From Flavobacterium psychrophilum (GTDB lineage: Bacteria > Bacteroidota > Bacteroidia > Flavobacteriales > Flavobacteriaceae): a stretch of DNA of 45,258 bases. The position numbers and the translations under genes are program-made. Location: contig DYPB01000003.1 of the NCBI GenBank assembly GCA_020720185.1, positions 1 through 45,258 on the forward strand, written 5' to 3'. This document shows, one piece after another, positions 43,605 through 45,258 of this stretch. Each line of letters opens with the position of its first letter. Within the stretch, counting starts at the first letter, position 1. A model generated the notes under the pieces. The model made no database searches, was not told the origin of the DNA, and worked only from the letters and a program-made list of their open reading frames with translations.

Positions 43605-43618
43605 CGAAATCGTTTTCG
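43605..43618. promoter_or_regulatory. LacI-type operator-like palindrome before gap
   Basis: CGAAATCGTTTTCG is a near palindrome with a central CG, the shape of LacI/GalR-family and cre operators. It lies 18 bp upstream of the -7 box of the GAPDH gene, in the -33 region, a position suiting repression. No LacI-type regulator is encoded in the window. Confidence 0.35.
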
Positions 43619-43636
43619 CAAATCATTCCAAAATTA

Positions 43637-43644
43637 TATTTTTG
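43637..43644 (+). promoter_or_regulatory. -7 promoter box for the GAPDH gene
   Basis: TATTTTTG matches TAnnTTTG and lies 26 bp before the ATG at 43671. Confidence 0.55.
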
Positions 43645-43670
43645 CATCATAAAAAAACAAAACAACAACC

Positions 43671-45119
43671 ATGGTAGCAATTTCACAATATGAAAAAGAA
43701 CTTTCTTTTCAAGCAGACCGCAGCCGTGCAGCGGTAGAATTAATAAAAATCATATCTGATTTATGGTATGAAAAATCAATCGAATTAGTGTTTTTTCGTA
43801 ACCAATTGATAGATAAAAATGTATCCGATATTATGAATTTGCACGAATATGCAGGCGAATTTGTAGGCAAACCCATATCGGTTTTTGATACCGTAGATAT
43901 TGCAAAATCATTAGTGTCATTAGAATTACCACCTTCAAGATTAGATATTGGAAAACTTACTTACGAATCGCATCTTGATGATAATCAATACGATAATTCA
44001 AAAGATTTTGTTATTTCCAAACTTAAAGATACAAAAGCATCACCTGAAATACGACCTAAAGATGTGGTTTTGTATGGTTTTGGACGAATCGGACGATTAT
44101 TAGCAAGAGAATTAATGTCGAAAATGGGTCATGGCGACCAAATGCGTTTACGAGCTATTGTAACCCGAGATAGAAGCGACGCTACAACATTAGAAAAAAG
44201 AGCCTCTTTATTAAGACACGACTCTATTCATGGTGATTTTCAAGGTTCGGTGGTTGCCGATATAACAAATAATGCACTGATAATAAACGGAACAACAGTT
44301 CATATTATTACTGCAAATAGCCCAGAAGAAATTGACTATACAAATTACGGCATCAATAATGCTTTGCTTATTGACAACACGGGAGCTTTTACAACACAAG
44401 AGCAACTAGCCAGACATTTAACCTCAAAAGGTATTGATAAAGTATTGCTAACAGCACCAGGAAAAGGTGTTCCGAATATTGTTTATGGGGTTAATCATAA
44501 TGATTACAATCCAGATGAGGTTGATATTTTCTCGGCAGCATCTTGTACTACAAATGCCATTACACCAATACTAAAAGCCATTGAAGATACTGTTGGAGTT
44601 GAAAAAGGTCATTTAGAAACCATTCATGCCTATACAAACGATCAGAATTTAGTTGATAATATGCACAAAAAATACCGTCGAGGGAGAGCCGCAGGGCTTA
44701 ATATGGTAATTACAGAAACAGGAGCAGGTAGTGCAGTAGCAAAAGCTTTGCCAAGCCTTGCAGGAAAATTAACATCAAATGCTATTAGAGTTCCTGTCCC
44801 AAACGGTTCGTTAGTGGTTTTGAATTTAGAAGTTAAAACAAAAATAACCCTTGATGCTATCAATAATATTATGAAAAAATATGCCCTCGAAGGGGATTTG
44901 GTAGAACAAATAAAATATTCCTTAAATAACGAATTAGTTTCATCTGATATTGTTGGAACAACCGCTCCATCAATTTATGATAGCAATGCCACCATCGTTT
45001 CAGCAGATGGTAAAAATATAGTGCTTTATATTTGGTATGATAACGAATATGGATACAGTCATCAAGTAATTAGATTGGCAAAATATATTGCAAAAGTGCG
45101 GAGATATACTTATTATTGA
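43671..45119 (+). CDS. gap: Glyceraldehyde-3-phosphate dehydrogenase, N-terminally extended type
   Basis: A 482-aa enzyme that oxidises glyceraldehyde-3-phosphate to 1,3-bisphosphoglycerate with NAD(P). After an N-terminal extension of about 125 residues, typical of a Bacteroidota/Gammaproteobacteria subclass, the Rossmann fold begins with VVLYGFGRIGRLLARE. The catalytic Cys is in SAASCTTNAITP, with the His in THAYTNDQ-like ETIHAYTNDQ. NGSLVVLNLEV and WYDNEYGYSHQVI close the domain. A single-gene transcript is likely. The operator-like site upstream suggests sugar-dependent control, but this is inference. Confidence 0.94.
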   Translation: MVAISQYEKELSFQADRSRAAVELIKIISDLWYEKSIELVFFRNQLIDKNVSDIMNLHEYAGEFVGKPISVFDTVDIAKSLVSLELPPSRLDIGKLTYESHLDDNQYDNSKDFVISKLKDTKASPEIRPKDVVLYGFGRIGRLLARELMSKMGHGDQMRLRAIVTRDRSDATTLEKRASLLRHDSIHGDFQGSVVADITNNALIINGTTVHIITANSPEEIDYTNYGINNALLIDNTGAFTTQEQLARHLTSKGIDKVLLTAPGKGVPNIVYGVNHNDYNPDEVDIFSAASCTTNAITPILKAIEDTVGVEKGHLETIHAYTNDQNLVDNMHKKYRRGRAAGLNMVITETGAGSAVAKALPSLAGKLTSNAIRVPVPNGSLVVLNLEVKTKITLDAINNIMKKYALEGDLVEQIKYSLNNELVSSDIVGTTAPSIYDSNATIVSADGKNIVLYIWYDNEYGYSHQVIRLAKYIAKVRRYTYY

Positions 45120-45207
45120 GAATAAGCAATATAAACAAATTATTTTTTTGGCAAGGATAAATTATTTTATTCTTGCTTTTTTTATAGGTATTGTAGGTAT
45201 GACTTTT

Positions 45208-45258
45208 AACCCAAATTACGCATTAGACTTCGTTATGAAAACTCAAAATGCAATAAAA
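45208..45258. repeat. Terminal arm of repeat A, right window edge
   Basis: AACCCAAATTACGCATTAGA begins the same 51 bp arm that opens the element at 26617 and whose reverse complement forms positions 1-48. The tip points into the window at both edges. It is cut by the window end. Confidence 0.8.

Overview
The window is an AT-rich, gene-dense stretch of a Bacteroidota chromosome, most likely from the family Flavobacteriaceae. The evidence is a SusC/SusD pair, promoters of the Bacteroidota type (TTTG, about 20 nt, TAnnTTTG), flavobacterial small families (DUF4834, DUF5606, DUF2892), a likely type IX secretion cargo, an N-terminally extended GAPDH, and housekeeping genes typical of the group. No rRNA, tRNA or CRISPR array was seen. 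Both window ends lie inside the same roughly 50 bp repeat arm in opposite orientations. This suggests a contig that stops at a multicopy insertion element.

Layout. 1-5.6 kb: SusC/SusD outer-membrane uptake pair and a small outer-membrane barrel protein. 5.6-10.5 kb: pabB and tilS (+), facing a GNAT-like protein and an outer-membrane protein (-). 10.5-17.4 kb: DUF4834, a YfhO-family membrane protein, a decayed nucleotidyltransferase locus, a glycosyltransferase, a PIN-toxin/antitoxin pair whose antitoxin is only 51 aa, and a polysaccharide flippase; together this looks like a surface-glycan locus. 17.4-20 kb: a secreted Asn-rich protein, a TPR protein, rpmH and HMG-CoA lyase. 20.1-23.7 kb: a NarL-type two-component system with two small secreted or membrane proteins. 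Two copies of one perfect palindrome lie there at the same distance from the two minus-strand promoters. 23.7-32 kb: PASTA protein, RluD-type pseudouridine synthase, ilvE, mnmD, oxyR, ruvX, def, DUF5606, mazG, an SRPBCC protein and a Nudix hydrolase. 32-37.5 kb: prfC, folD, a gene fragment, selO and a DUF1697 protein. 37.5-41.1 kb: a truncated IS30 element, then a LytS/LytTR two-component system whose kinase is split by a +1 frameshift at an A7 tract. 41.3-45.1 kb: a dipeptidyl peptidase IV-type S9 peptidase and GAPDH.

The most interesting unit is 20.3-23.7 kb. A sensor kinase with periplasmic TPRs, its response regulator, a 137-aa mini cargo with a CxxC motif, and a 52-aa hydrophobic peptide appear to share one operator, which suggests a small signalling regulon. 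A second theme is mobile-element debris acting on genes: a repeat end supplies the -33 box of the susC promoter, a 176 bp foldback element sits in the mnmD leader, and a 191 bp hairpin element separates the Nudix gene from prfC.
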